Shown: positions 23,226 through 31,771 of the stretch, in pieces
How positions within the stretch are numbered: position 1 is the first letter of the stretch
Layout of the letters: the number at the start of each line of letters is the position of its first letter
Assembly: GCA_017470905.1 (NCBI GenBank)
Contig: JAFUXL010000007.1
Span: forward strand, 234,177-298,176
From: Ruminococcus sp.
GTDB taxonomy: Bacteria > Bacillota > Clostridia > Oscillospirales > Ruminococcaceae
Direction: 5' to 3'
Length of the DNA stretch: 64,000 bases
Translations under genes and position numbers: made by a program
Notes under the pieces: generated by a model
What the model was told of the DNA's origin: nothing
Seen by the model: the letters and a program-made list of their open reading frames with translations, nothing else
Databases searched by the model: none

Positions 23226-24059
23226 TTACTCGTTTCCGTAGAGGAATTTTTCCCAGCCCGGATTAGGGGACGTTGCGGCATTGGCATAGAAATTCAGTAT
23301 AAGCGATGCATCGGTCGAGTCGATAATGCCGTCCCTTGTAACATCACAGCATTTTCTTCTTGTTTCCGTTAAGGGAACATTTACTCCTGCGGATGTTTTG
23401 GCATATACGCTGAGGACATAGGACGCATCGACAGAATTTACATATCCGTCCGCATCGGCATCGCCCAGTGACGAAAAATAATTTATGTCATAGGTTAAAA
23501 TCGGTTTTGTGCTGCTTATGGGATATATGCTGACCTGTGAGGACGTACCCGAGGCGAAAGCCTCCGAAAGCTCGGTGACGGAAGCCTTGCATGATGAGGT
23601 TATATCGAGCATTTCTGATTCTGCCCTGTAATTTCCGCCTTCATCAGTTTCGGGCAGCTGTCTTTCGGCGGTTATCGAGACTTTAAGACCGTCAAGCATA
23701 ATCTTTCCGATTTTCGAGAAATATTCCGTCCTTTTCGGCACACCGTCAAGAGAGATTGTCATTTTTGTATAAAGAGCCTGAACAGTAATATCCTCTGTGA
23801 CGTTTTCCGCCTTGCTGCTCCATGTATTGAAGCGTATTTCCGTATATACATCGGGGTGGGCGGTCAGGGAGGAGGTGTCAACGGAGCTTAAATCTGCATT
23901 CTGACCGTCCTCAACCTGAATTTTGTCCATGACATTGCCGTCAAAATCGAGAATTGTGACGGTATGTACTGCTGCCTCGTCCGCAAGGGTATTCATGGGT
24001 ACTGCGCCTGCGAGTGCGGATAAGGCAATAAATGTCGGGATAATTTTTTTTAATTTCAT
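23226..24059 (-). CDS. Secreted dockerin-containing protein
   Basis: 277 residues with a signal peptide (about 1-27, ending NTLA). The body (about 30-205) is not recognised. A type I dockerin is at the C-terminus with two calcium-binding repeats, GDADADGYVNSVDASYVLSVY and CDVTRDGIIDSTDASLILNFY (each about 20 residues). Dockerins plug enzymes into cohesin-bearing scaffoldins, so the organism probably has a cellulosome-like system. There is no catalytic domain, so its cargo function is unknown. ATG 24059 follows AGGAGG. Confidence 0.88.
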   Translation of the reverse strand: MKLKKIIPTFIALSALAGAVPMNTLADEAAVHTVTILDFDGNVMDKIQVEDGQNADLSSVDTSSLTAHPDVYTEIRFNTWSSKAENVTEDITVQALYTKMTISLDGVPKRTEYFSKIGKIMLDGLKVSITAERQLPETDEGGNYRAESEMLDITSSCKASVTELSEAFASGTSSQVSIYPISSTKPILTYDINYFSSLGDADADGYVNSVDASYVLSVYAKTSAGVNVPLTETRRKCCDVTRDGIIDSTDASLILNFYANAATSPNPGWEKFLYGNE

Positions 24060-24099
24060 ATGTATCCTCCTGTCTGTTTCCCGTAAGCGTATGTAATGT

Positions 24100-24130
24100 C
24101 TTTGTTTCTCCGCATGCGGCGGAGACAAGA
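24100..24130. other. GC-rich hairpin upstream of the dockerin gene
   Basis: TCTCCGC-ATGCG-GCGGAGA type hairpin followed on the plus strand by CTTTTT. It may end transcription between the 41-aa gene and the dockerin gene, though the T tract is on the other side. Confidence 0.4.
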
Positions 24131-24134
24131 CTTT

Positions 24135-24260
24135 TTAATCCCGGTTTTCATCTGATTTTTTATTTTTTGACCGTCTTATGCGGTATGTAATCACTCCGCA
24201 GAGAACGAATGATATTGTAAATGCGGCAAGTATTATAAGAACGGCAGCCCGGTCAAACAT
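24135..24260 (-). CDS. 41-aa single-pass membrane protein
   Basis: An open frame of 42 codons starting at ATG 24260, overlapping the end of the DUF4364-like gene by 8 bases (ATGTTTGA). The protein has one hydrophobic helix (about residues 5-25, AAVLIILAAFTISFVLCGVI) followed by a positively charged tail (YRIRRSKNKKSDENRD). The overlap suggests translational coupling. The composition (TM helix plus basic tail, positive-inside) looks like a real membrane miniprotein. No family recognised. Confidence 0.6.
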   Translation of the reverse strand: MFDRAAVLIILAAFTISFVLCGVITYRIRRSKNKKSDENRD

Positions 24261-24831
24261 TTTCCTCTGCTCCCTCCCGAACGGCAAGACCTATGATTTT
24301 GCCGTAAAATTCTGCTGGGTCGGTGAGTACTCTCTCGCCTATAAGCTCCGCATAGTGCATATCAGGCGCATACAGCTTCAAATCCATGAGGTCGTACTTG
24401 TTGTCTATGCAGCGTATGCGGACATAGCAGCCGTTTTCGAGGGGGGTATATTCTACCCTTACACCCTTGCCCTTTTTAATCCGTGAGAAATATTTTTCTG
24501 CGGCGGCGACTATATTGTCTCTGTAAGACCTCGGAGCATATTTTTTAAGTTCCCTTGCGCACTCAAAGCCCTTTTCGAGAAGTATGCAGTTTTGTGTACT
24601 TCCCTCCGGTATGATTTCCATAAGTTCATTCTTTACCAGATAGTCGAATGAGTCCTGATAGGAAAAATAATTTACAATTCCCGAGCTTACGGCTATTTCA
24701 TAAAGCTCGTCAACCTCAACCGTAACGGTCATTTTTGAAAGCAGATAGCAGATAAGGATATTTATTGCCGGAATGTCCTTTATTTCCGTATCCGCAAATT
24801 CAGACATCTTGTGTATATTTTCATCCTGCAT
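24253..24831 (-). CDS. DUF4364-like protein
   Basis: 192 residues. The N-terminal region INILICYLLSKM ... GIVNYFSYQDSFDYLVKNELM resembles the winged-helix pattern of DUF4364, a clostridial family of unknown function. The C-terminal half is a mixed alpha/beta region. It lies between aroC and the small membrane gene on the same strand. The assignment is by pattern only. Confidence 0.6.
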   Translation of the reverse strand: MQDENIHKMSEFADTEIKDIPAINILICYLLSKMTVTVEVDELYEIAVSSGIVNYFSYQDSFDYLVKNELMEIIPEGSTQNCILLEKGFECARELKKYAPRSYRDNIVAAAEKYFSRIKKGKGVRVEYTPLENGCYVRIRCIDNKYDLMDLKLYAPDMHYAELIGERVLTDPAEFYGKIIGLAVREGAEENV

Positions 24832-24840
24832 ATTATCACC

Positions 24841-25914
24841 TTAACAGAAATTAGGATAATCTATCATATGAGACAGGACTGCAATATTTACAGCCGCCTC
24901 AACGCACGGAACTGCCGTGGGAACAACGCACGGGCAGTAATATGCCGCATTGTCCTGCGAGGGGGTACAATATCTGTAGCTCTGCGGCTTGAAAGCGACA
25001 TTAATCGTAACAGGCATACCCGAAGATATACCGCCGAGGATACCGCCGTGGCGGTTGGTTTTTGTTACCTCGTGACCATATTCGTCGCTGATAAAATTGT
25101 CCTCCGCCTGACTTCCTGTCATCTGTGCCGCAACAAAGCCTGCTCCGAATTCAACACCCCTTACAGCAGGTATGCCGAATACAAGCTGTGCTATGCTGTT
25201 ATCCAGACCGTCAAACATGGGCGAGCCTACACCTGCCGGGATATTCACGGCGGCGCACTCAACAATTCCGCCGAGGATTTCGCCGTATTCGTTTGCTTTT
25301 TTCATATCATCGAGCATTATCCAGCCTTTCCTGTCGTTTATGACGGGGAAGTCCTTCTGTCTTATGCTGAGAATGCCGTCTCTTTTTATGTTCACGGGGT
25401 CAAAGGGATTATCCTTTATATTGTGTATTGCCGATATATGTGCGCCGACATATATGCCCCGTCTTTCGAGTATCTGTGCGCATACAGCCCCTGCAAAGCA
25501 GAGCGGTGCGGTGAAAAGCTCCGAAAAATTATCGAAATGCCTTACATCGCTGTAGCCCCTGTATCTTACCGCTCCCGTATAGTCGGCATGACCTGCGAGG
25601 GCGGATTTTGAGACATTATTATTTTCTTTTTCGGGGCATGAACTGTTCTGAATGAGGGCGCACAGCGGCGCACCTGTTGTGCGGTCGTTTCTTATTCCCG
25701 AAACCATTCTCGGGAGGGGAGCTTTTATTTTCTGTGCGCTGTCGGAGAGGTTCGCCGAAAGGGGAAGTCTCCTGCGCATGAATGAAATTATTCTTTCGCT
25801 GTCTATATATTCTCCTGCGGGGAGGTTGTCTATAGTCACTCCTATAGCAAAACCGTTTGCTTCTCCGAACACAGAAATTGATATACGGTTATTCCATACT
25901 GATGACATCTGCAT
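24841..25914 (-). CDS. Chorismate synthase homologue lacking conserved active-site residues
   Basis: 357 residues, full length for AroC and third in an aroB-aroA-aroC-like operon. It overlaps the aroA end by 26 bases. The three signature regions are altered. G-E-S-H-G reads GEANG (Asn20 for the catalytic His). The GGG-x-x-S-(A/G)-R flavin region reads DVRHFDNFSELF (123-134). The C-terminal R-H-D-P-C reads YYCPC (325-329), with Thr333 for Arg. The second catalytic His is kept (GHADYTG, His109), as is GGILGGISSGMP. AroC makes chorismate from EPSP using reduced FMN. This protein may be inactive, changed in activity, or an unusual working variant. Confidence 0.75.
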   Translation of the reverse strand: MQMSSVWNNRISISVFGEANGFAIGVTIDNLPAGEYIDSERIISFMRRRLPLSANLSDSAQKIKAPLPRMVSGIRNDRTTGAPLCALIQNSSCPEKENNNVSKSALAGHADYTGAVRYRGYSDVRHFDNFSELFTAPLCFAGAVCAQILERRGIYVGAHISAIHNIKDNPFDPVNIKRDGILSIRQKDFPVINDRKGWIMLDDMKKANEYGEILGGIVECAAVNIPAGVGSPMFDGLDNSIAQLVFGIPAVRGVEFGAGFVAAQMTGSQAEDNFISDEYGHEVTKTNRHGGILGGISSGMPVTINVAFKPQSYRYCTPSQDNAAYYCPCVVPTAVPCVEAAVNIAVLSHMIDYPNFC

Positions 25915-27118
25915 TACCTCCTGCTTTTATATAGTCCCCGAAAAATTCGGGGTATGATTTTTCGGCAGCCTGTGCGCCCCTGATGATAACATCACCCTCA
26001 CAGCCGAGGGCTGCGACTGCGGCTGACATGACAATGCGGTGGTCGCCGAAGCCGTCAACCGTGCCGCCCTTTAATCCTCCCGTGGGGGTTATGATTATTC
26101 CGTCGTCGGTTACTTCTGCATTTCCGCCGAGGGAATTTATCATGGCGGCGGCGGATTCAAGGCGGTTGCTCTCTTTTATTTTAAGTCTTTCGGCATTGTA
26201 AATCCTTGACGGGGCATTTCCGTATGCGGCGAGGACGGTCAGTATCGGCACGAGGTCGGGAATATCCGAGCAGTCCGCATCAAACGAATTTATTTTTCCG
26301 TTACGGCAGGTATCCGATATAATATCGAGGATTTTCCTGTCGCCCTGAACGCTGTCGGGATTGAGGTTATTTATATTTACCTGCGAATTTATTGTATTTG
26401 CGGTAAAGAAAAATGCCGCCTGCGAATAGTCGCCCTCTATTTTTTCGTCACGGGGCTTGTATTTTTGCTTTCCCTTTATGTAAAAGCCGTTTTCCGTTTC
26501 GGATATATCTATACCGTATCTTTTAAGAATATCAATCGTTATATCGACATACGGGCGTGACTCAAGGTGCGATGTGAGGATTATTTCGGAATTTCCGTCA
26601 AGCAGGGGGAGCGCAAAGAGCAGACCTGTTATAAACTGCGAGGAGACATTTCCCTCAATCTCATATCTTCCGCTTCTGAGCTTTCCCGATATGCCGAACG
26701 GCATTGTATTGTTATAATCAAAATTTATGCCGTTCTTTCCGAGTTCTCTGACGTAAATATCAATCGGACGCTGCGGAAGTCTGCCCCTGCCGAGAAATTC
26801 GGTACCGACACCCAATGCGGCTGCTACGGGGATAACAAATCTGAGGGTAGAGCCGCTTTCGGCGCAGTCTGCAACGGCATTTTCCGGGATATTTTTAATT
26901 CCGCTGACGGTTATATTTTCCCCGTCAATGTCAAATTCCGCACCTAGGGCGGACATTGCGTTCAGCGTAGCCTCAATATCCTTTGACATAGTAACGCCCG
27001 AAAGTCTTGAAACACCGTCTGCAAGGGCGGCGCATATTATTGCTCTGTGGGCGCAGCTTTTCGAGGCAGGTATATTTATATCCCCCTTTAATACGGAGGG
27101 TTTAATCAGCATATCCAT
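25889..27118 (-). CDS. aroA: 3-phosphoshikimate 1-carboxyvinyltransferase (EPSP synthase)
   Basis: 409 residues. The PEP/shikimate-3-phosphate site features are SKSCAHRAII, AESGSTLRFV, LPQRPID and the late KESNRLE and FGDHRIVMS. It converts shikimate-3-phosphate to EPSP. It starts 4 bases after the aroB stop and overlaps the AroC-like gene, so the three genes are one operon. Confidence 0.95.
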   Translation of the reverse strand: MDMLIKPSVLKGDINIPASKSCAHRAIICAALADGVSRLSGVTMSKDIEATLNAMSALGAEFDIDGENITVSGIKNIPENAVADCAESGSTLRFVIPVAAALGVGTEFLGRGRLPQRPIDIYVRELGKNGINFDYNNTMPFGISGKLRSGRYEIEGNVSSQFITGLLFALPLLDGNSEIILTSHLESRPYVDITIDILKRYGIDISETENGFYIKGKQKYKPRDEKIEGDYSQAAFFFTANTINSQVNINNLNPDSVQGDRKILDIISDTCRNGKINSFDADCSDIPDLVPILTVLAAYGNAPSRIYNAERLKIKESNRLESAAAMINSLGGNAEVTDDGIIITPTGGLKGGTVDGFGDHRIVMSAAVAALGCEGDVIIRGAQAAEKSYPEFFGDYIKAGGNADVISME

Positions 27119-27121
27119 TGG

Positions 27122-28165
27122 TTATCCCTCCATTAATTTTTCAAATTCGGCAACAGTTACCCTGTGTATTTCTGCTTTTCCCGTTTCGGGGCATATGATA
27201 TAATTTATATCCCCTGCATCACGTTTCTTGTCCTTTGAGCAGTAGGGGAGCAGTTCGCCAATCGGGGCTTCCGTGCCTGTGGGGAGATTATAGCGTTTTA
27301 CGCAGTTTTTGAGCCTGTCGGAGAGTGCTTTTGAGCAGAGCCTTTCGGTTATCATGCACATACCTGCCGAAACGCCCATTCCGTGCGTATAATCAGTATA
27401 ATTATGCCAGCCCTCGATTGCGTGACCGAGGGTATGACCGAAATTCAGAATCATTCTTTCGCCCTTGTCAAATTCGTCATGCTCGACAACATCACGCTTT
27501 ATGTCGATGCAGGTATAGACAAGCTCGTCCATTACGTCATTAATATCGGATATATCGTGATTTTCTATGAGCCTGAATAAATCTGCATCACGTATCATTC
27601 CGTATTTTATCGCCTCAGCCATACCGCAGGAAAGCTCCGTCTGCGGGAGAGATTTAAGGGTATCGCTGTCGCATACGACGAGAGCGGGCTGTTTGAAAGC
27701 ACCGACGAGATTTTTTCCTCCTTTTATATCAACAGCGGTTTTTCCGCCGACAGAGGAATCCACCTGTGCAAGGAGGGTTGTCGGTATCTGGACGAAATCA
27801 ATGCCACGCAGGTAAGATGCCGCCGCAAATCCCGTAATATCGCCGACAACACCTCCGCCGAGCGCAATGAGAAAATCGCTTCTTGTGATATTTTTTTCGC
27901 AGAGAAAGTCATATATATCGCTCAGAGTGCTTAAATTTTTTGACTGTTCGCCGTTCGGGAAAACGAATACATCTGACTTTATGTCATAATCCGCAAGCGA
28001 TTTTACAAGACGCTGTGAATAGAGTCTGTCAACGATGTCGTCTGTTATTATGACAGCTTTTTTTGATTTGAGTGCGGAGCTGATAAATTCTCCGCATTTG
28101 TCAAGACCTCCTCTTTCAATGATTATATCGTAGGGGGAGCTTGTACGGACTTTAATGTTTTTCAT
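27122..28165 (-). CDS. aroB: 3-dehydroquinate synthase
   Basis: 347 residues. The NAD-binding GGGVVGDITGFAA, DSSVGGKTAVD, GMAEAIKYG and metal-binding HTLGHAIE are all canonical. It makes dehydroquinate from DAHP in the shikimate pathway. First gene of the aroB-aroA-aroC-like operon. Confidence 0.96.
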   Translation of the reverse strand: MKNIKVRTSSPYDIIIERGGLDKCGEFISSALKSKKAVIITDDIVDRLYSQRLVKSLADYDIKSDVFVFPNGEQSKNLSTLSDIYDFLCEKNITRSDFLIALGGGVVGDITGFAAASYLRGIDFVQIPTTLLAQVDSSVGGKTAVDIKGGKNLVGAFKQPALVVCDSDTLKSLPQTELSCGMAEAIKYGMIRDADLFRLIENHDISDINDVMDELVYTCIDIKRDVVEHDEFDKGERMILNFGHTLGHAIEGWHNYTDYTHGMGVSAGMCMITERLCSKALSDRLKNCVKRYNLPTGTEAPIGELLPYCSKDKKRDAGDINYIICPETGKAEIHRVTVAEFEKLMEG

Positions 28166-28200
28166 TGTATTCTGCCTCTCTTAAACAAATTCTTGACTAA

Positions 28201-28229
28201 ATTATAACATATTGCCCATACAATGTCAA
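28201..28229 (-). promoter_or_regulatory. Promoter of the aro operon
   Basis: On the minus strand TTGACA (28224-28229), 17-base spacer, TATAAT (28201-28206). Confidence 0.85.
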
Positions 28230-28239
28230 GCAAGTTTAA

Positions 28240-28277
28240 AAAAATAAAAATCCTGCCCGTCTACATGACGGGCAGGA
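28240..28277 (-). terminator. Terminator after the tRNA-Ser pair
   Basis: TCCTGCCCGTC-TACAT-GACGGGCAGGA, an 11-bp stem, followed on the minus strand by a T-rich tract. Confidence 0.85.
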
Positions 28278-28286
28278 CATAATCAG

Positions 28287-28373
28287 CGCGGATTGAGAGA
28301 TTTGAACTCTCGCGCCGGTTTCCCGACCTACTCCCTTAGCAGGGGAGCCCCTTCACCACTTGGGTAAATCCGC
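28287..28373 (-). tRNA. tRNA-Ser (GCT)
   Basis: Acceptor GCGGATT/AATCCGC, discriminator G, anticodon loop CTGCTAA (anticodon GCT), long variable arm (class II tRNA), TTCAAAT T-loop. CCA is not encoded. Confidence 0.95.
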
Positions 28374-28391
28374 ATAATGGTAAATAATTGG

Positions 28392-28477
28392 CGGAGAGGG
28401 TGGGATTCGAACCCACGTGACCGTTAAGTCAAACGGTTTTCAAGACCGCCTCGTTATGACCGCTTCGATACCTCTCC
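28392..28477 (-). tRNA. tRNA-Ser (TGA)
   Basis: Acceptor GGAGAGG/CCTCTCC, discriminator G, anticodon loop with TGA (CTTGAAA), long variable arm, TTCGAAT T-loop. CCA not encoded. It lies 18 bases upstream of tRNA-Ser (GCT), in one transcript. Confidence 0.95.
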
Positions 28478-28529
28478 GTATTATATTTTTCTGTGCGTGA
28501 CAGATATGTTTTAATCAGTCAGCTTTTAT

Positions 28530-28558
28530 ATTATATCACGGCTTTCCGGAAATGTCAA
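28530..28558 (-). promoter_or_regulatory. Promoter of the tRNA-Ser pair
   Basis: On the minus strand TTGACA (28553-28558), 17-base spacer, TATAAT (28530-28535). Confidence 0.85.
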
Positions 28559-28705
28559 GCATTTTCTGCGAAAATATCTCACGATAAATTTTCAACATTT
28601 TTATGCATTTCTTACAAAAGATTTTTGAAATCCCCCTTTTTTCCCGATTATGCGATGTGTCATAAAAGAAATTTAAAAAAAATCCGTTTTTTTTCAAAAA
28701 TGTAC

Positions 28706-28734
28706 TTTACAACAGCGGACTTTTAGTGTAAAAT
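28706..28734 (+). promoter_or_regulatory. Promoter of the pyrH operon
   Basis: TTTACA (28706-28711), 17-base spacer, TAAAAT (28729-28734), about 31 bases upstream of ATG 28766. Confidence 0.65.
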
Positions 28735-28765
28735 ATACATAGTAAAGTTTTTTGAGAGGTGTACT

Positions 28766-29476
28766 ATGGAACCAAAGTATAAAAGAATATTGCTCAAGCT
28801 CAGCGGAGAAGCCCTCGCAGGCGAAAAGAAAATCGGTCTTGACTATGACGTTATCACGGGTATCTGCAAGAGCATAAAGAAATGCTCCGATACGGGCGTA
28901 CAGGTTGCTGTCGTTGTCGGCGGAGGAAATTTCTGGAGAGGACGTTCAAGCGGTGCAATGGACAGGACAAGAGCCGACCATATAGGTATGCTTGCCACTG
29001 CCATGAATGCCCTTGCCGTTGCAGAGGTGCTGGAGTCGCTCGGCTGCGATGTGAGAGTACAGACTGCAATAACCATGCGTCAGGTTGCCGAACCCTATAT
29101 ACGCAACAAGGCTGTAAGTCATCTCAATAAGGGAAGAATTGTTATTTTCGGCTGCGGCACGGGAAATCCGTTCTTCTCGACGGATACTGCCGCTTCACTC
29201 AGGGCGGTTGAGATAAATGCCGATATTTTCCTCAAAGCAACCCTTGTTGACGGCGTTTACGACAAAGACCCCCATAAATACGATGATGCAAAGAAATATG
29301 AGACACTTACTTTCAGTCAGGTTATAGGCGAGGAGCTTGCCGTAATGGACAGCACCGCCGCAGCTATGTGCCGTGACAATAAAGTGAAAATGCTTGTTTT
29401 CGACCTCAGCCGCCCCGACAATATCTATGATGCCATTATGGGCGAAGATGTCGGAACTCTCGTATATGAAGACTAA
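28766..29476 (+). CDS. pyrH: UMP kinase
   Basis: 236 residues of the amino-acid-kinase fold: [16 protein letters not shown] at the N-terminus, [10 protein letters not shown], and [15 protein letters not shown]. It phosphorylates UMP to UDP. First gene of the pyrH-frr-uppS-cdsA block, an order conserved in many bacteria. Confidence 0.97.
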   Translation: MEPKYKRILLKLSGEALAGEKKIGLDYDVITGICKSIKKCSDTGVQVAVVVGGGNFWRGRSSGAMDRTRADHIGMLATAMNALAVAEVLESLGCDVRVQTAITMRQVAEPYIRNKAVSHLNKGRIVIFGCGTGNPFFSTDTAASLRAVEINADIFLKATLVDGVYDKDPHKYDDAKKYETLTFSQVIGEELAVMDSTAAAMCRDNKVKMLVFDLSRPDNIYDAIMGEDVGTLVYED

Positions 29477-29494
29477 TCGAAAGGAATTTTTATC

Positions 29495-30049
29495 ATGAAA
29501 GAACAAATCAGCAATATGAAAGAAAAAATGACAAAGAGCCTCAATTCTCTCTCGAAAGAATTTGCCGCAATAAGAGCAGGCAGAGCTAATCCTGCCGTAC
29601 TCGACAAGGTACTCGTTGATTACTACGGCGCACCCACTCCCGTAAACCAGATGGCTGCGGTTTCCGTATCGGAGGCGAGAATACTCGTTATCCAGCCGTG
29701 GGACAAATCATCTCTCAAACTCATCGAAAAGGCAATACAGGCATCGGATATCGGCATAAACCCCACTAATGACGGCAACGTTATCCGCCTTGCATTCCCC
29801 CAGCTCACCGAGGAAAGACGTAAGGAACTCTGCAAGAGTGTGAAGAAGCTCGGAGAGGACTGTAAAGTCGCTATCCGTTCAATCCGCCGTGATACAATGG
29901 ACAAGCTGAAGGCTATGAAGAAAAATTCCGAAATAACCGAGGACGACCTCAAGGACTGCGAAAAGAAGGTTCAGGACGCTACCGATAAATTCTGCGCAGA
30001 GGCTGACAAGGCTGTTGCCGAAAAAGAAAAGGAAATCATGACGGTATAA
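29495..30049 (+). CDS. frr: Ribosome recycling factor
   Basis: 184 residues, the usual length. AAIRAGRANPAVLD and the C-terminal KKNSEITEDDLKDCEKKVQ are characteristic. It splits post-termination ribosomes with EF-G. It starts 18 bases after pyrH with AAAGGAA. Confidence 0.97.
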   Translation: MKEQISNMKEKMTKSLNSLSKEFAAIRAGRANPAVLDKVLVDYYGAPTPVNQMAAVSVSEARILVIQPWDKSSLKLIEKAIQASDIGINPTNDGNVIRLAFPQLTEERRKELCKSVKKLGEDCKVAIRSIRRDTMDKLKAMKKNSEITEDDLKDCEKKVQDATDKFCAEADKAVAEKEKEIMTV

Positions 30050-30057
30050 GGTGAACT

Positions 30058-30795
30058 ATGGCTTTATTCAAAAAAAAAGACGATGATACGGCATTCCCCG
30101 AAGTACTTCCCGCTCATGTGGGATTTATCATGGACGGCAACGGCAGATGGGCTAAAAAGCGTGGTCTGCCCCGTCCGTTCGGTCACAGGGAGGGCGCAAA
30201 GACTTTCAGGAAAATCGTCCGCCACTGCAAGGATATAGGCTTGCAGAATATATCCTTCTATGCTTTTTCAACGGAAAACTGGCAGCGTCCCGCCGACGAG
30301 GTTCAGGCTATAATGAATATTTTCCGTGAATATCTCGATGACGTAAGGGAACTCCTGACAGAAAATACAAGAATGGTATTCCTCGGCAGCAAGGACGCTT
30401 TTGATGAGGATATACAGCAGAAAATGTTCAAAATCGAGGACGAAACCAGAAATTGCAGCGAAATGACACTCATGCTCGCCGCAAATTACGGCGGAAGAGA
30501 CGATATAGCCCATGCCGCAAAAATCCTTGCGGAAAAAGTCAGGAACGGGGAAATTTCACCCGATGAAATAACGGAAAGCATGATTGCCGAAAATCTCTAT
30601 ACGGCAGGCTATCCCGATGTAGACCTCGTTATCCGTCCGAGCGGAGAAATGCGCCTTTCAAATTATCTGATATGGCAGTGCGCATATGCGGAGTATTATT
30701 TCACGAATATATTATGGCCTGATTTTACGCCCGATGAACTCGACAAGGCATTAATTGAATATGCAAGCAGACAACGCCGTTTCGGAGGTGTGTAA
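30058..30795 (+). CDS. uppS: Undecaprenyl diphosphate synthase
   Basis: 245 residues. GFIMDGNGRWAKKRGLPR contains the catalytic Asp. FSTENWQRP and the late DLVIRPSGEMRLSNYLIWQ are family signatures. It makes the C55 lipid carrier for wall synthesis. It overlaps cdsA by one base (TAATG). Confidence 0.97.
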   Translation: MALFKKKDDDTAFPEVLPAHVGFIMDGNGRWAKKRGLPRPFGHREGAKTFRKIVRHCKDIGLQNISFYAFSTENWQRPADEVQAIMNIFREYLDDVRELLTENTRMVFLGSKDAFDEDIQQKMFKIEDETRNCSEMTLMLAANYGGRDDIAHAAKILAEKVRNGEISPDEITESMIAENLYTAGYPDVDLVIRPSGEMRLSNYLIWQCAYAEYYFTNILWPDFTPDELDKALIEYASRQRRFGGV

Positions 30796-31637
30796 TGCGG
30801 ACACGTATAATTTCGGCTGCGGTGGGGCTTGTAATCGTCTTTACGGTTCTTGCATTCCATAAGACAATAGTCCTCCCCATAGCCGTTGCCGCCATAGTCG
30901 CAATAATGCTTTATGAGCTTCTGAGGGCTGTAAAGATGCACAGATGTATGCCTGTGCTGTGCGCCGTGGAGCTTGCCGGGGTATCCGTCCCGATACTCTG
31001 CGGAATTGAGGCGGAAAAATTCGTATTCTCCATAAACCTTGCGGCGGTCTTTGTCGTATTTCTGACATGGCTGCGAAATCACAGAACCTACCGGTACGAC
31101 CAGATAATGTTCAGCCTTGCGTGTATGCTTCTGATACCGAACTCGATGACAACTCTCATAAGGCTTGACCGCTACAGCGAGTCTCACGGGATAATACTTC
31201 TCGTTCTCGGACTGGGCGGAGCATGGCTTGCGGATTCGGGAGCGTATTTCACGGGCGTTGCAGTCGGAAAACATAAGCTATGCCCCGAAATCAGCCCGAA
31301 AAAGACTGTTGAGGGCTTTATAGGCGGAATAGTGACAAATGCCGTTGTATTTGTTGCGATAGATATAGTATATTCAAATTTTTTCGCCCCCGAGCATTCC
31401 ATGCCGACAGCTGCGGCTTGCCTTTTGATGGCACTTGCAGGTGCGGTATGCGGAGTTGTCGGAACCATAGGCGATTTGTCCGCCTCCATGATTAAGCGTC
31501 AGATAGGCTTTAAGGACTACGGAAATATAATGCCCGGTCATGGCGGAATGATGGACAGATTTGACAGCGTATTATTCGTTGCGCCGACCTTTTATACATT
31601 TATATCGCTGATACTCGGCGAAATGCGTTTTAAATAA
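30795..31637 (+). CDS. cdsA: Phosphatidate cytidylyltransferase
   Basis: 280 residues, polytopic. The C-terminal signature (SPKKTVEGFIGG, then KRQIGFKDYGNIMPGHGGMMDRFDS, about 170-255) is complete. It makes CDP-diacylglycerol for phospholipid synthesis. Translation is coupled to uppS. Confidence 0.95.
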   Translation: MRTRIISAAVGLVIVFTVLAFHKTIVLPIAVAAIVAIMLYELLRAVKMHRCMPVLCAVELAGVSVPILCGIEAEKFVFSINLAAVFVVFLTWLRNHRTYRYDQIMFSLACMLLIPNSMTTLIRLDRYSESHGIILLVLGLGGAWLADSGAYFTGVAVGKHKLCPEISPKKTVEGFIGGIVTNAVVFVAIDIVYSNFFAPEHSMPTAAACLLMALAGAVCGVVGTIGDLSASMIKRQIGFKDYGNIMPGHGGMMDRFDSVLFVAPTFYTFISLILGEMRFK

Positions 31638-31640
31638 TTT

Positions 31641-31688
31641 TGCGGAAAGGAGACTGAACGTTTATTTTACGGGTAGTCCCTTTTCGCA
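31641..31688 (+). terminator. Hairpin between cdsA and dxr
   Basis: An imperfect stem TGCGGAAAGGAGACT/AGTCCCTTTTCGCA with a loop of about 19 bases, followed by TTTTAT. It may reduce transcription from cdsA into dxr or act as an attenuator. Confidence 0.5.
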
Positions 31689-31771
31689 TTTTATCGGCGG
31701 AAATTTCATATAAATTTCAGTGATTAAACAAGAAATCAACAGAATTATTTTATAAAAAAGGGGGAAAATAT

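Noticed and set aside
24811-25611. Long plus-strand open frame of 266 codons
   Set aside because: Antisense shadow of the AroC homologue; no Shine-Dalgarno or domain.
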